A stretch of 64,000 nt of DNA, taken from Antennarius striatus (lineage: Eukaryota > Chordata > Actinopteri > Lophiiformes > Antennariidae). Shown in pieces: positions 25,477 through 43,549 of the stretch. A program made the position numbers and the translations under genes. The DNA lies in the NCBI RefSeq assembly GCF_040054535.1, contig NC_090797.1, forward strand, positions 13,469,001 to 13,533,000, read 5' to 3'. Each line of letters starts with the position of its first letter. The first letter of the stretch is position 1. Under the pieces are notes generated by a model. It saw nothing but the letters and a program-made list of their open reading frames with translations. It was not told the DNA's origin and did not search any database.

Positions 25477-25745
25477 TGATGACACAGTGGCTCAGTCGCT
25501 AGCACTGTTGTCTCACGGCAAGACGGTTCAGGGTTTGATTCCTTTCTGTGTGGCGCTTTATGTTCTCCGTGTGTCTGCGTTGGTTCTCTCTGCTGGCTTC
25601 CTCCCACCACAAAAACATGGAGCTTAGGTGAATTAGTCTAAACCTAATTGTCAGTAGGTGTGAGTGTGAATGGCTGTCTTTCATGTAGCCCCCAAGATGA
25701 GATGGCATCTTATTTGGGATGTACCCAACCTTTCACTGTGATCAT
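25477..25745 (+). repeat. SINE-like dispersed fish repeat (second copy)
   Basis: Runs in the same order as 10172-10490: ACAGTGGCTCAGTCGCTAGC, a GTTCAGGGTTTGATTC B-box-like word, GTGTCTGCGTTGG, GGCTTCCTCCCAC, GTAGGTGTGAGTGTGAATGG. It is more decayed toward the 3' end. Confidence 0.6.
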
Positions 25746-33187
<7,442 letters not shown>

Positions 33188-33640
33188 CAATCATCATCCA
33201 TCCATCTTCAACCGGATGGTGGGGACAACAGTCTCAGAAGGGATGCCAATGCTTCCCTCTGCCCAGACACCTCTTCCAGCTCTTCCGGGAGGAGCCCAAG
33301 GAGTTCCCAGGCCAGCAGAGAGACATAGTCCCTCCAGCGTGTCCTAGGTCTTCCCTTAGGTCTCCTCCCAGTAGGACATTCCTGGAACACCTCCTCAGGG
33401 AGGCATCCAGGAGGCATCCGGAACAGATGTCTGAGCCACCTCAGCTGGCTCTGCTTGAGGCGGAGGAGCAGCGGCTCTACTCCGAGCTCCTCCCTGGTGA
33501 CTGAGCTCCCCACTCCATCTCTAAGGGTGCGCCCATCCACTCTATGAGGAAACTCATTTCAGCTGGTTACATCCGGATATTGACCTTTTGGTCACATATG
33601 AAAGCTCATGATCATAGGTGAGAGTGGGAACATAGATTGA
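33188..33640 (-). mobile_element. Rex3 LINE 3' fragment, antisense
   Basis: On the minus strand the frame from 33540 reads LRDGVGSSVTREELGVEPLL, LRWLRHLFRMPPGCLPEEVF and RDYVSLLAWELLGLLPEELE, the same C-terminal region as at 20940-21190. The 3' tail is a GATG/CATC repeat at 33188-33205. It is 5'-truncated, as is usual for Rex3. Confidence 0.88.
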
Positions 33641-33644
33641 CCGG

Positions 33645-33690
33645 TAATCAATCATCAATCAAGTTTTATTTATAAAACACTTAATTACGT
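33645..33690 (-). repeat. Antisense LINE-tail fragment (AATC)n-AAGTTTTATTTATA
   Basis: The reverse complement of the tail seen at about 815-855 and 47805-47850. Only the extreme 3' end is present and it abuts the Rex3 fragment. Confidence 0.55.
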
Positions 33691-36600
33691 CAACAGACAT
33701 CTCCACACTGTCATCGATACAAATGTTTGCTCAGTCTTAAACATAGCCGCATTAGCCTACCTATGGGATTTTTTTAATATTATGTCAGCAGTCACAATAT
33801 TTGTTATCTGTATGAAGTACTCAACAGCAATCAGAGCACATGTTCACAACTCAGTCTGTTTTGGTACAAGACCCAGTCAAATTCTGATTTGAAAATTTGG
33901 ATTCTAAATTTTGTACAGTGTCTTGACACAATAGTTTGATAAAAATCCCAAACAACAAGCTGTCTCCTGGATGCCTGACACTTTTAACTATCGGCTGAAC
34001 TACCCATCATCTATGACCTAGTCAGGATGGAGGAGTGTCCATAACCATTTATGATCAAACTAGAGGAGATTATGTGAGGTCTCGCCTCACATAATTAACC
34101 TGAGATAATGAGACACAGAAATATGGATTGTGAAATGTGAGCAGAAACAGTAGAAGTGAAGCTCTAATGTATCTCAAGGGTTACCACTACCTTATACCGC
34201 CACCTGCTGCCACATTCTGGTACTGCAACCAATGTCCTGACCACGACTCACAACTCCCTCAGAAAATTATAAAGAAACCTTTTTCAGTGGGAAAGTCTCA
34301 GATTTGATTCTTTACACTCACACAAATGGGATCACATTAGATCACCTTGAGTTACTGCATCACCGTACATCACCTTATACATTACCTTATTAGACAATAC
34401 CATTCTGTTACACTGACAGGTCCCATATTACTTTTTTTCTATGTTACACCTCTACAAAATCTATTCTTTGATAGAGACAAATTCAACTTTAATAGTTGAG
34501 TCTGTTGTAATGAATGCTATAAGTTATTGTTGATGAAGGCACAACAAATCTGAGTCAGTCCAGAGTTCCACAGCAGCATGACAGTGTTCCTTAAAGCATC
34601 AATCTGGTGGTGGACGGGGCTCTACATCTGAATACACAACAATTAAACAAACGATCAAGGCTTAAAAAAAAATAAAAAATTAGGTGTCTGGTGTCAGAGA
34701 TGGACAAAGTAATGATAGAGAGGGCCACATTTTTTTCCCAGCACTACCAGGGGCCACACTGACTATGGATTTTCAAAATCCTCTGCTTCATTATAAAAAA
34801 ATCAAAAAACAATTTGTGAAAAAACAAATTAACACAGAATATTGTGGGGAAACAACAATTATTGTACTTGCTATAGCATTTGTAACATTCAGATACACTT
34901 TTACACTTTTGTAAATCACTTCGATCAGTATGTCCATGATGTCGCTAAAACACATTGGCTTCCTTTGAATGCAGTGACGAGGTAATCCGGTTCCCATCAT
35001 GCCTGGAAAACCATTTCCTTGGAAATTTTTTTTTTTTTTGGTTGGACATTTCTGCTTATTTTTGAAATGTTTCTGTTTGTTCCCAACTGTTTTCAAGCAA
35101 AGATAATGAATATTTGATGTTTTTGACTAAATTGTACTAAATGAGACAAAACTAGGGAAGAGAAACATTTGGTTGGCGTCTTCTTTTCCAGCCAGGGTGG
35201 CACTGCATTATTTTAATGCATTTGATGTGTATTAAAGCATATCTCTGTTTCTGTTTGGAAAGGAAACATAAAAATGACATCAGTTGAAAGGTATAAATAT
35301 CCTCTTTTCTTCAATGATTTCCTGGTGCTTGATGAACTCCATCTGATTCTCTACATGCGGTAGGATTCCAGCAAGGAAGCAAAGCATCTCCAAAGCACCA
35401 CTAATCCATCATTACTGGTTCGTTGTAGACAGGGTGTTCACTTCTTCATCAACTTCATTCTTCCTCCTGCAAGCATAAAACTGATCCACAGAATCCAAAG
35501 TTACTGTTTAGTTTCTTTGTTCCAGAGAACAGATTCTTTATATTTGTGTCTAAGCTAGAAGAAACCTAAAAAATGATCTTTCCACAGTTTAATACCAAAT
35601 TTTGACTGATTACAGAAGCATATTATAACATTCATAATATTTAAGGTGCTTCGCTCGAATCGCGACAAAGACAGACTGCAAATAACAAAAACCACCATGG
35701 AACTAGAACATAGTCATAAGTGATGCAGTAGCTGGACTGTAGTCTATCCAGTAGCTACTGTAATGTTCATCACTTTAAATAGTGAAATGTGAAAGGAGGC
35801 TGCACAGAAATATTATTCACCCTGTAACTAAGACAACGAGAAAATGAACACATCTCCTGTCAGGAAATAACAGGAAGCAAGAAGTTATTCTAACTGAATT
35901 TAATTGGAAAAGAGGACAGACACTGATTTGGCCTGCTAAGACTTTGAGTTACGTTATCAGCAATATTTGAAGACATTTTCAAATACAGGCAGTCCTCAAC
36001 ATACAAACATAATTGATTCGATGAGGTTGTTAGTGATCTCAATCGTTTTTAAGTTATTTATTAAATTTCAATCTATAATCTCCATTTGAGGTCATTTAAA
36101 TGCCATTACTACTCTAAATATTAAAGTAATCTCATTACTACTCTATATACTAAAGTTGTATTCCTCAGACTGACCACAATTACAGGATTAATAAACACAT
36201 AATAAACAAAAATCCTGTAGTACTGTAATGTAACTTTAACATCTCTAACTCTGCTGAATGAATTTTCTCCTGGGGGGTGTAGAGGCTAAACCCAGCTTTA
36301 ATTCACTGAGGTGCTCCACCACACTAACATGGATGATGCAGTGATGACGCACTTCCTGGTCATCAGAAGTTAGACACGTCCTTTATGTTTGATTAATCTG
36401 CAGAACTCCAGCAATAGTTAACATCAACTAGCAAATAATTCAGAGTTCAGCGTTAGTGTCAGTTAATGCTTCCGGGCAGAAACTTAACCTGAACACTTGG
36501 TACCCACATCATTTACCTCATACAGAGAGACAACAGGACAAAATAAAACAACATATCATAAAATAAATTACAGGTACAGGTCATATCGAGTTAAGTGGCT

Positions 36601-36935
36601 CTCAATTATATGGCAGTTTTAAAAGAAACATGGAAAAATAATAATCACGTTTACGTTATTTCACCCAACTAAACATCTGTCCGCCACAAATACTGCACTT
36701 TGAAAATCACTCGAAAACCTTTAAAAACACATAATATCATGTTACTGTACAGTAAATAAGAGAAAAATCATATTTATATTAAAATATGTAAGTATAGTTC
36801 AAATATTTACTGTTAAGTGTCACTTGTGATTGACATGATTGCTTTGACTTCAGATTAATTTAGGGTAAACTTCTGCTCCTTAAAATTTAATCCTTTAGGA
36901 GCAAAAGAAAAAAGCACTCTAAGAAATTTTCATAA
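33691..36935. other. Intergenic DNA, possible transposon ends, no gene
   Basis: A word resembling a pogo/Tigger end (CAGGCAGTCCTCAACATAC) lies at 35987, without a matching partner that I can place. Position 34715-34765 carries a GGGCCACAxxTTTTT-type word found in some fish repeats. Otherwise AT-rich and unannotated. Confidence 0.35.
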
Positions 36936-37140
36936 TAGGACCACTTAAAATGGGTCCTATTATGAAAAACATTTTTAAAGTCTCTACATTTACACAGCGG
37001 TCCTCCCTTACCCTACCAAATCCCAGCTCAATAGATATATTGAAAAATGAAAAAATCCACAGCGAATACGCATGGATTGGTGACAGTTTGGTTTGTGAAG
37101 TAACAAACCGTACACATCGACCTATCCTGAGTCACATCTG
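36936..37140 (+). mobile_element. Candidate non-autonomous DNA transposon end with inverted repeat
   Basis: TTTCATAATAGGACC and GGTCCTATTATGAAA flank a spacer of about 10 bases near 36928-36969 and form a perfect hairpin. A GGGTCCTATTATG end followed by such A-rich sequence is seen in fish repeats. The far end of the element is not identified. The open frame at 36950-37141 has no recognisable product. Confidence 0.35.
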
Positions 37141-37312
37141 ATTGTCCGCCCAGACATCGGCGGGGTCATCCCCGAGGTGGAGTTCGTTCAGGCGAAGGTA
37201 GCAGTGTGCGGTAATGACCTGGCTCAGAGCTACACACTGAAAGTTCCTCAGAAACTGTTGAAGTCAGCTAGCATTTGGCTAACTAGTTAGTGCCGCTTCA
37301 GTCAGGTGTGTG

Positions 37313-37365
<53 letters not shown>

Positions 37366-38117
37366 TGTCGCATAAGGCGCGTCATAGCAAACATAATCAT
37401 TTTAATCGTGGATGAGGACACTACTAAAATCAGAACTGTTGTCCCGTTTTTGATGAATAAAAGCAGCTTTAGCTGTTAAGAGAGAAAGAAAGCATCTTTT
37501 TAATGAGAGAGAAAGAGAGCACCTTTTTGTCTTACTTATATTTTCTTATGAGTATGAGTAAAGAGCTCTATTGATAAATTTGTCCTCCTCACTGCGACGC
37601 AGACTAGTGGACGGTGATCAAGTGAGGACGGCGCCCAACAGCCATCAGTTCAACAAACTTAATGAAGCCCTGAAGCAAAAAATCCTGTTTCATTAGACTA
37701 CATCAGTTTAGCTCCCCGGTGTTGTTAGCCAGCGATCTTTCATTGTCTGTGATGATTGCCAGGAAATACAGATTTAATTGCATCTGTCAAAAATCGCTTC
37801 CTTTCTCCACTGATTGTTGATCCATTCGCCAACACCGTGTTTTTCTCCACAGATCCTGGATCAGCCATCGTCCTGTTTACACCACGGAGCATCGGAGTCA
37901 TGTTTAGGCTGACCGAGTCAGCAGCTCAACGCTTAGCGCAGAGAAATCAACAACAAAAGAGAAGAACACGAGGAAAACAGGAGCGACATACGTAATAACG
38001 GAGATACTGAAAGTTAACGAAGTTCCGGACAATGTTTTTCTGTCACACAGATCTCCGCTGTTTGCCTCTTTAGATTACAGCCGCTCTACGGTCTTCTAGC
38101 ATTAGCATGTAGCTTAC
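37141..38117. other. Intergenic or intronic DNA with GT and GAGA repeats
   Basis: (GT)n at 37313-37354 runs into (GA)n. AGAGAAAGAAAGCATCTTTTT and a similar AGAGAAAGAGAGCACCTTTTT at 37479 and 37505 are a short direct duplication. A possible minus-strand acceptor lies at 37670 (see the candidate exon at 38118-38213). An open plus-strand stretch ending near 37288 (NDLAQSYTLKVPQKLL) is unrecognised. Confidence 0.35.
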
Positions 38118-38213
38118 CTTTAAAGTGAGGAGGAGGAGGGAATTAATGTCGGTCAGAGTCAGAGATGTCATCACCAGTACCACGATCTTCACTAGCATCG
38201 CTTTATCATCCAT
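38118..38213 (-). other. Candidate first coding exon of a small unidentified gene
   Basis: On the minus strand an ATG at 38213 in good context (A at -3, G at +4) opens 32 codons starting MDDKAMLVKIVVLVMTSLTL and ending TLK directly before a consensus donor GTAAGC (38117-38112). The hydrophobic stretch could be a signal peptide or membrane anchor. A minus-strand TATAAAT at 38384-38378 lies about 165 bases upstream. A plausible acceptor (TTTTTTGCTTCAG) at 37670 would add 21 codons in phase, ending at a stop at 37604, for a 53-residue product. No family recognised; this may well be chance. Confidence 0.18.
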
Positions 38214-38384
38214 GATAAACAGTAAAGTACGGACAACAACAAACAACAACAAGAGGGAGAAAGCTGCGCGGACGCAGCGGTGCTGCCCACCTGTGGGTAG
38301 TGGTAAAAAGTGGAACTGCAGGAAAGTAGTCGGATATGGTGGGAGAGGAGATAAACACACCGATATTTCAGTCTTCCATTTATA

Positions 38385-38398
38385 GCGCCACCTGCTGG
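38385..38398 (-). promoter_or_regulatory. CTCF-core-like motif at duplication edge (copy 1)
   Basis: On the minus strand CCAGCAGGTGGCGC fits the vertebrate CTCF core consensus CCASYAGRKGGCRC at every position. It lies 12 bases inside the duplication's left edge and overlaps a TATAAAT word. The duplicate site at 50178-50191 (CCAGCAGGTGGCAC) also fits. The match is seen; binding is inferred. Confidence 0.4.
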
Positions 38399-38414
38399 CT
38401 TAAGGAAGTAATAC

Positions 38415-38672
38415 GTGCCAGAGTCACATCAAATCCTTCCATCTCCTGTCAGTTGCAATGGCAGTTACACAGTTGATGGTGATTGGCTGATTCAGTTTGA
38501 CCAGGCTTCTGATTGGTGAATTCCATTTGACTCCACCCACACTGACTGTACGGATGTACCACCTGAAGTGATTTCAGTCAGTTCGTCACTCCACATCAGT
38601 GAGGCCAAGACAACTGTCAGCCAACAAACTGCAGGATATCAGAGCATCAAACTGGAAAAACTGATTGATTAA
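38415..38672 (+). pseudogene. Unidentified terminal-exon-like frame, interrupted (copy 1)
   Basis: Eighty-six codons without any length change relative to the copy at 50208-50465, ending KLEKLID and stop. An AATAAA lies at 38709-38714. Copy 1 has one internal stop (TGA where copy 2 has TGG) after FDQASDW. A pyrimidine tract ending CTCCTGTCAG near 38450 could be a splice acceptor. Most of the differences between the copies change the amino acid, which speaks against selection on a protein. No family recognised. Confidence 0.25.
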
Positions 38673-39136
38673 AACCTGATAATTATTTTGTTTCAAACAA
38701 CATTAACTAATAAACAAAAGAAAAGGAAGTAAAATTGTCAACCGACATGCAGCCAGTACAGTAAGTCATGACTCTTGTACAACTACAGTAACATTAGTAT
38801 TCAAATTACATCAAATTAATATTCCTCCACATTTACAGTTAAATGTTCATATATTTTAGATTTATCACACAAAAATTAAACGATTTTCATGACTTTGGTC
38901 TTAATTTTGAGAATTATGGTTTGCAGTTCACAAACATTAAAAATCTGGTACCTCAAAAAACTTTATATTTCAATAGATCAGTCATAAAAAAAGATTTTCC
39001 ATACATTTTTCATTTATATACATGATACTTGGTCAGACCTATTTTTACTTAGATTACTTCATCAATGCTGCTGAAGTCAGAAGAAGAATTATACTTTAAA
39101 CATCCTCATAGGAAAATTATTTATCGACTCTATATA

Positions 39137-39334
39137 CAGTAATTCCTCGCTAATTCACGCTTCAAGATGCGCGGCTTCACACAATTGCAGATTTTTAGTA
39201 GGATTCACGTGATACTGTATGCGCAATGCTATTAGCCGACAGCATCCGTGTGTGCACTGCGTTCCGAGACCCACAGTTCTTCCTACAACTTTTCTTGAAT
39301 ACAAAAATGTTTTAAACAGTCTGTGATAACCCGT
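39137..39334. mobile_element. TA-flanked MITE, duplicated copy 1
   Basis: Left end CAGTAATTCCTCGCTAATTC preceded by TA. Body words as in 14098-14405, including GATTTTTAGTAGG and GTGATACTGTATG. The right end is not found; the hairpin-headed repeat follows directly. The same insertion sits at 50960 on the other arm, so it predates the duplication. Confidence 0.6.
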
Positions 39335-39429
39335 TTTGTTCTGTTGTGTGTGTGTTGGCCTGAGTCGGCCTAGGTGTGTGTGTGTTCTGCATGTGTTTGC
39401 AAGAAGAGGGTGTGAGAGCGAGCGAGAGT

Positions 39430-39662
39430 GAGAGTGCCTGTAGAGCAGTGGGCAGCTCCTTCCTGGTTCGCCCCAAATGAGCAACTTGTTTTTGGAGGCG
39501 GTGCCTTGCTCATGGGCACTGCAGCAGTGCTCAAGAGATGAACTGGCACCTCTCTAACTAACAGTTCACACTTCAAATTTTTGGTCCAAAAGCAGGTATG
39601 GAACAGGCCCCACTCTGATCCCCAGCCAAAGACCTAGTGGGCTGAGCTACTGCTGCCCCTGA
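39430..39662. repeat. Hairpin-headed dispersed repeat, duplicated copy 1
   Basis: Contains GTAGAGCAGTGGGCAGCTCC, TGCCTTGCTCATGGGCACTG, GATGAACTGGCACCTCT and ends GGGCTGAGCTACTGCTGCCC. In this arm the head hairpin has been replaced by a GT-rich stretch. Confidence 0.6.
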
Positions 39663-40383
39663 GAAAAGTCCTCGGCATGCACCTGTGTAACAGACATTAC
39701 AGGCCTATGACAAAATATGTTCAAATACAAATTATGTCCTCGCTGGACACACCTGCTGGTATAGTGGAGACATGAGTGGAACCACCCAGACAGTAAACTG
39801 TGGTTAGAAACAAACCATCTGTAGTGAGAGTGACCTCCACGGGAAAGCTCCTCTTCTCACTGTTGTCTGTCCATCGACAGTCAAACAAACCTCTGGAATG
39901 ATCTTCATGAAAGTTGGCAGGAGGTTGAGCCTCCCATGAACAGAGAACACATTTCTTTTTCTGTTATTAATCATTAGTAGTACATTCATAAAATTAGTTT
40001 GAACTCATCATTGTGAGAAACCGATCTCAATTCAGCCTGCCCTAATTTAGTTCAATCACGTTCTGTTAATAATTGTAATTAATAAAGAGCATCATAAATG
40101 TGCCCCACCTCCACAAATCCACCTTTTCTACATGAGATCAATTCTACAACCATAACATCTGATTGTACTGTCATATTTAACAGCATCCTGCTCAGAAGAA
40201 TTACAACCTTTTGTCCACAGAGCTGTTCATTCACAACAAAAGGACTTTCACACTCTTTCTTAACCAGTGACATATTTTATACATAAATCCCAAACATGAT
40301 TTAACTATTGGTGTCACATAAATTTAGTGAAATGTACAAAATATTCCTGACTGAGCCAACTTTGTAATCTTTGTGTTTTACAG

Positions 40384-42254
40384 GTATTTGGACAAAGTGA
40401 CCGAAGAGCTTCTGGAGTCAATAGCACAGGTCGACTGCAGAAAGTTTACTCCTCTGGACCACCCACTGAACAACCTGGATGGTACACCCTTGCCTCCACC
40501 TCCTATGCTCAGCGCTGCTCCTGGAACAGCTAAGAGTGAGGATGGAGAAGGTTCCAGGTGCAGTATATCAGAAGCAGCCAGCAAGATGTTGGAGCAGGGA
40601 ACACTGGATGTCACTGAAATACTGAACCTGTTGGATCGGTGGTTTGATGAGAACTTCCCAACAGCAGATTTCAGTGCTCCACCTCCTGCCAGTACACCTC
40701 AGAACATGTGTCAGGGTTCTACAGTGGATGACCCAACAGCAGTGGCCATCAGTAACCCTGCTGCCACAGAACCAGAGAACATACTGGACCAGTGGCTTGG
40801 AGAGGTCTCCTTAGCAGAAGAGGCTGGTAGCTACACTCCTGCTGCTACTCAACAGCACCTGGAGGGTTACTGGTCTGTCCACAACACCCCAACAGCACCA
40901 TTGCTTGAAAACTTTTCTGCTGCTGCTCTACAAACAGTAAGTCCATCCATTCCTCCATTCATTTTCCCACAGTGAATTTTCTTTTTCTGTGTAAATTGTA
41001 CGGAGAGGTAATCCTGTCCTCTTGTGGACCTGTGACATCTTTGCAGCTCATCTAATCACATGTTCTGTTTGTACATTCAGGCTCAAGACATCCCAGTGGG
41101 GAGGAACCCTGAGAGCTCGCAGTACTCCATGGAATTTGTTGGAATGCAGTATGTGACACTCACGTGAATGATTCTGGTAATTGAAAGTCTCACACTTTGT
41201 TTCTATGATCTAACGTGTGTCTTTTCTCTGTGAAGGAACAGACTACCAGTGTACAGATACCCACAGGTCTCAACCAACTCTCATGTTGCTGCTCCTCCAA
41301 AGAACTACTCCATATACCAGTCAAAAAAGTAAGTTTGTTTTGGACACTTTGATGCTGAAGAAACTTTACTCGACTGTTAATTCAGACTCATGGATGTTCT
41401 TTTGATTTCTATTCATGCAAACATCTCTGCATGAATCATGATTCTAATCACTAATGGACATTAATGTCTAGTCCAGCATAGACAAGGTTAACTCTTACAC
41501 ATGCTTTGTGTCGTTGGGCTTCTCTCCACACTTCTGTGTTAACCTGAGCTCTACCATGTGTTTAAGGTGTCATACAAGGAATCAGCATCACAACCATCCC
41601 TATGTCAAGAAGCCACCAAATGCCTTCATGTTGTTCTTGAAGGAGCAAAGGCCATATGTCCACCCTAACATCCAGCGCCAAGGGAGTGGTGTTGTAAATA
41701 AAGTTTTGGGACAGAAGGTAACAGACTTTTAGTTCTGTATATTTGAGATTGTCTAACTTGCAAAGCCATCTCACTTCTTCAGCATGTTGTTGCATGAGCT
41801 ACATCACAAATGCTGCTACTGTCATCTAGAGACTCCAAGCACATTCACATATACTTTAACATGTATGAGAAAATAACAGAAATATGAAGACAGAGTGTAT
41901 TCAGAAGGCTCTGTCTGTGTCCATCTGTATTTTTAAGCGTGAACGATCCTTTATTGTGAGGATAGCATCATTAGTGTTTGTTCATGTGTTCCTGCTCATG
42001 TCAGCTTGACAGTGTGTTGTTGTGTTATGACTAACAGTGTTAGGGACAGAGACCACATTCCAGTGGACATCTATTTATTTCTATACGTGTTAGTCCACAG
42101 TGGACGTCTATCTATATCTTTATGTCTCTGTCCACAGTGGACGTCTCTCCCAAAGGAGGAGCAGGACAAATATTACAGAGAAGCCTGGACAGCAAGAGAG
42201 GAACACATTAAACAGCATCCTGACTGGTCAGCAACGCACAACTATGTAAGTACA

Positions 42255-42337
<83 letters not shown>

Positions 42338-42489
42338 CACACACACACACACACACACACAATTTCTATGTACTGATCTGATGACATTTCATGTGTGTTT
42401 ATGTGCAGGGCAGGAAGATGCCCAGAAATCGATGCTGTCGTCCGTCTTTCACCGTTCAGAACCAACCATCCAGCAGTCTGAACTGGTGA
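40384..42489 (+). CDS. TCF/LEF-like HMG-box DNA-binding protein (exons 2-7 or equivalent; first coding exon not found)
   Basis: Six exons with consensus splice sites join without a break: 40384-40936, 41081-41148, 41236-41328, 41567-41717, 42138-42245 and 42409-42489 (stop TGA), giving 350 residues after the unseen start. The HMG box is about residues 249-324: PYVKKPPNAFMLFLKEQRP, VVNKVLGQK, then WTSLPKEEQDKYYREAW, HIKQHPDWSATHNY. Introns fall just before that Trp and just after the NY, positions I believe also hold introns in TCF7/LEF1 genes. The basic tail is short (GRKMPRNRCC), without the KKKKRKR run or an obvious C-clamp, and no beta-catenin-binding N-terminus is visible. Residues 1-184 are acidic and Pro/Ser-rich with two related motifs, LLDRWFDENF (82-91) and NILDQWLGEV (132-141), possibly activation or docking helices. 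The likely role is minor-groove DNA binding in the nucleus. Intron 5 holds a long CA repeat. Poly(A) signals are at 42629 and 42654. Confidence 0.7.
42257..42361. repeat. (CA)n microsatellite in HMG gene intron
   Basis: More than 100 bp of CA with one AACA slip near 42337, between the exon ending THNY and the last exon. It starts about ten bases after the splice donor, so length change there could affect splicing. Confidence 0.97.
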
Positions 42490-42628
42490 CTCTGTGGCTT
42501 CTGATTATGAAGAGTGAATGGTCCTCCAACAAAATATCACTTTGTACTTTTTTTTAGAAGTGTCTGCGTAAATATATGCAAATGTAAATATTTTAGATTA
42601 AGAAATATTAAGCAAGTCTCTTTCTTCC

Positions 42629-42659
42629 AATAAATATATTTTTTCATGTATTAAATAAA
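42629..42659 (+). terminator. Poly(A) signals of the HMG gene
   Basis: AATAAA at 42629-42634 and again at 42654-42659, 140-170 bases after the stop codon, in AT-rich 3' UTR sequence. Confidence 0.6.
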
Positions 42660-43107
42660 CCCAAACTTTGCATGTGTCCAGTCATCTGTCAAACATCCTA
42701 AGCTGGCATTCAGGGCCAACACACACTAGTAGTTCTATAATTCTTCTGTATTGAGATCTCATAGCTGCCTTCGACATAGCAGACCAGTCTCATCTCTGGC
42801 CTGGAGCCCTGTGTGGGGATGAAACGTCCAGTCCTACATCATCATCTCCTATTAGGGTTGATTTTTTTTTTTTTTAAATTGCGCACTTTTGAACTTCTGT
42901 TCAGATGACTCCCAAACGTATTAACAACAGGTTAATACGTTGTTAGGTTTTTCTGGTGTTGTAATTATGTTAATTATGTAATTTATGTACCATCTTCTGT
43001 CTGTGTCAGTCACTGTTATGTGTATTTATTTGTTTTTGGTTTTTTTGTGAGCAGATGGCACCCTGAATTTCCTTAAAGTATCCATCCATCCATCCATCCA
43101 TCCATCT
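42660..43107. other. Intergenic spacer between HMG gene and first tRNA unit
   Basis: No gene. A T-run lies at 42860-42875. (ATCC)n at 43078-43107 abuts the start of sequence homologous to the tRNA-array spacer (TAAATTACAACTTGAACATG), marking the left edge of the tRNA-related DNA. Confidence 0.6.
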
Positions 43108-43338
43108 AAATTACAACTTGAACATGAATAATGTTCAAGTCCCAAACATCTTATTCCAACTAAATACAGTCAGAACATTTAAAAAAAACCTTTGGGTCCA
43201 GGACTAGTTGAGAGGTGATCAAACTCCAAAGGTCTTGGTCTCTGCTGACCATCAGTTTCTATGTAAATGGTCATAACTATGCAATCATGAATTGATCTGA
43301 GTCCATTATCAATTTGTGCATTTTATGAGGACTCTTAA

Positions 43339-43409
43339 GTATTGATGGTTCACTGGTCAAATTCTCGCCTGCCACGCGGGATGCCAGGTTTCGATCCCCA
43401 GACAATACA
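43339..43409 (+). pseudogene. tRNA-Gly(GCC) pseudogene, unit 1
   Basis: At 71 positions it aligns end to end with the array tRNA-Gly genes and keeps the anticodon arm CTCGCCTGCCACGCGGG with GCC. The B-box region is changed to GGTTTCGATCC, and the acceptor and T stems no longer pair (GTATTGA against ACAATAC). Probably not transcribed. Confidence 0.8.
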
Positions 43410-43549
43410 AAAGGCCTTTTGACTTAATCGTGTCAGACTAAAAAACAGCTCAACACATTGTCTTCTGAAGAAATGTGTTTGACGTTACCCATACTAGTAC
43501 TTCAAACGTTGATTTAGGTGTTTCTGACAACGAAAATCACAATCATATA

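Larger units (their letters stand above)
38373..41871 (+). repeat. Segmental duplication, copy 1
   Basis: Sequence from CTTCCATTTATAG at 38373 to about 41871 is repeated at 50166-54105 in the same orientation, with nearly every feature in register: a TA-flanked MITE, a hairpin-headed repeat, and HMG gene exons 1-4. Differences include an hAT insertion and a short insertion of about 155 bp (51925-52085) in copy 2, and an extra GT-rich stretch (about 39335-39430) in copy 1. Similarity stops abruptly at TATGAGAAA on the right. Confidence 0.9.

Noticed and set aside
42006-42557. 183-codon frame read straight through the HMG introns
   Set aside because: It includes the CA repeat; spliced exons at 42138-42245 and 42409-42489 explain the coding signal better.
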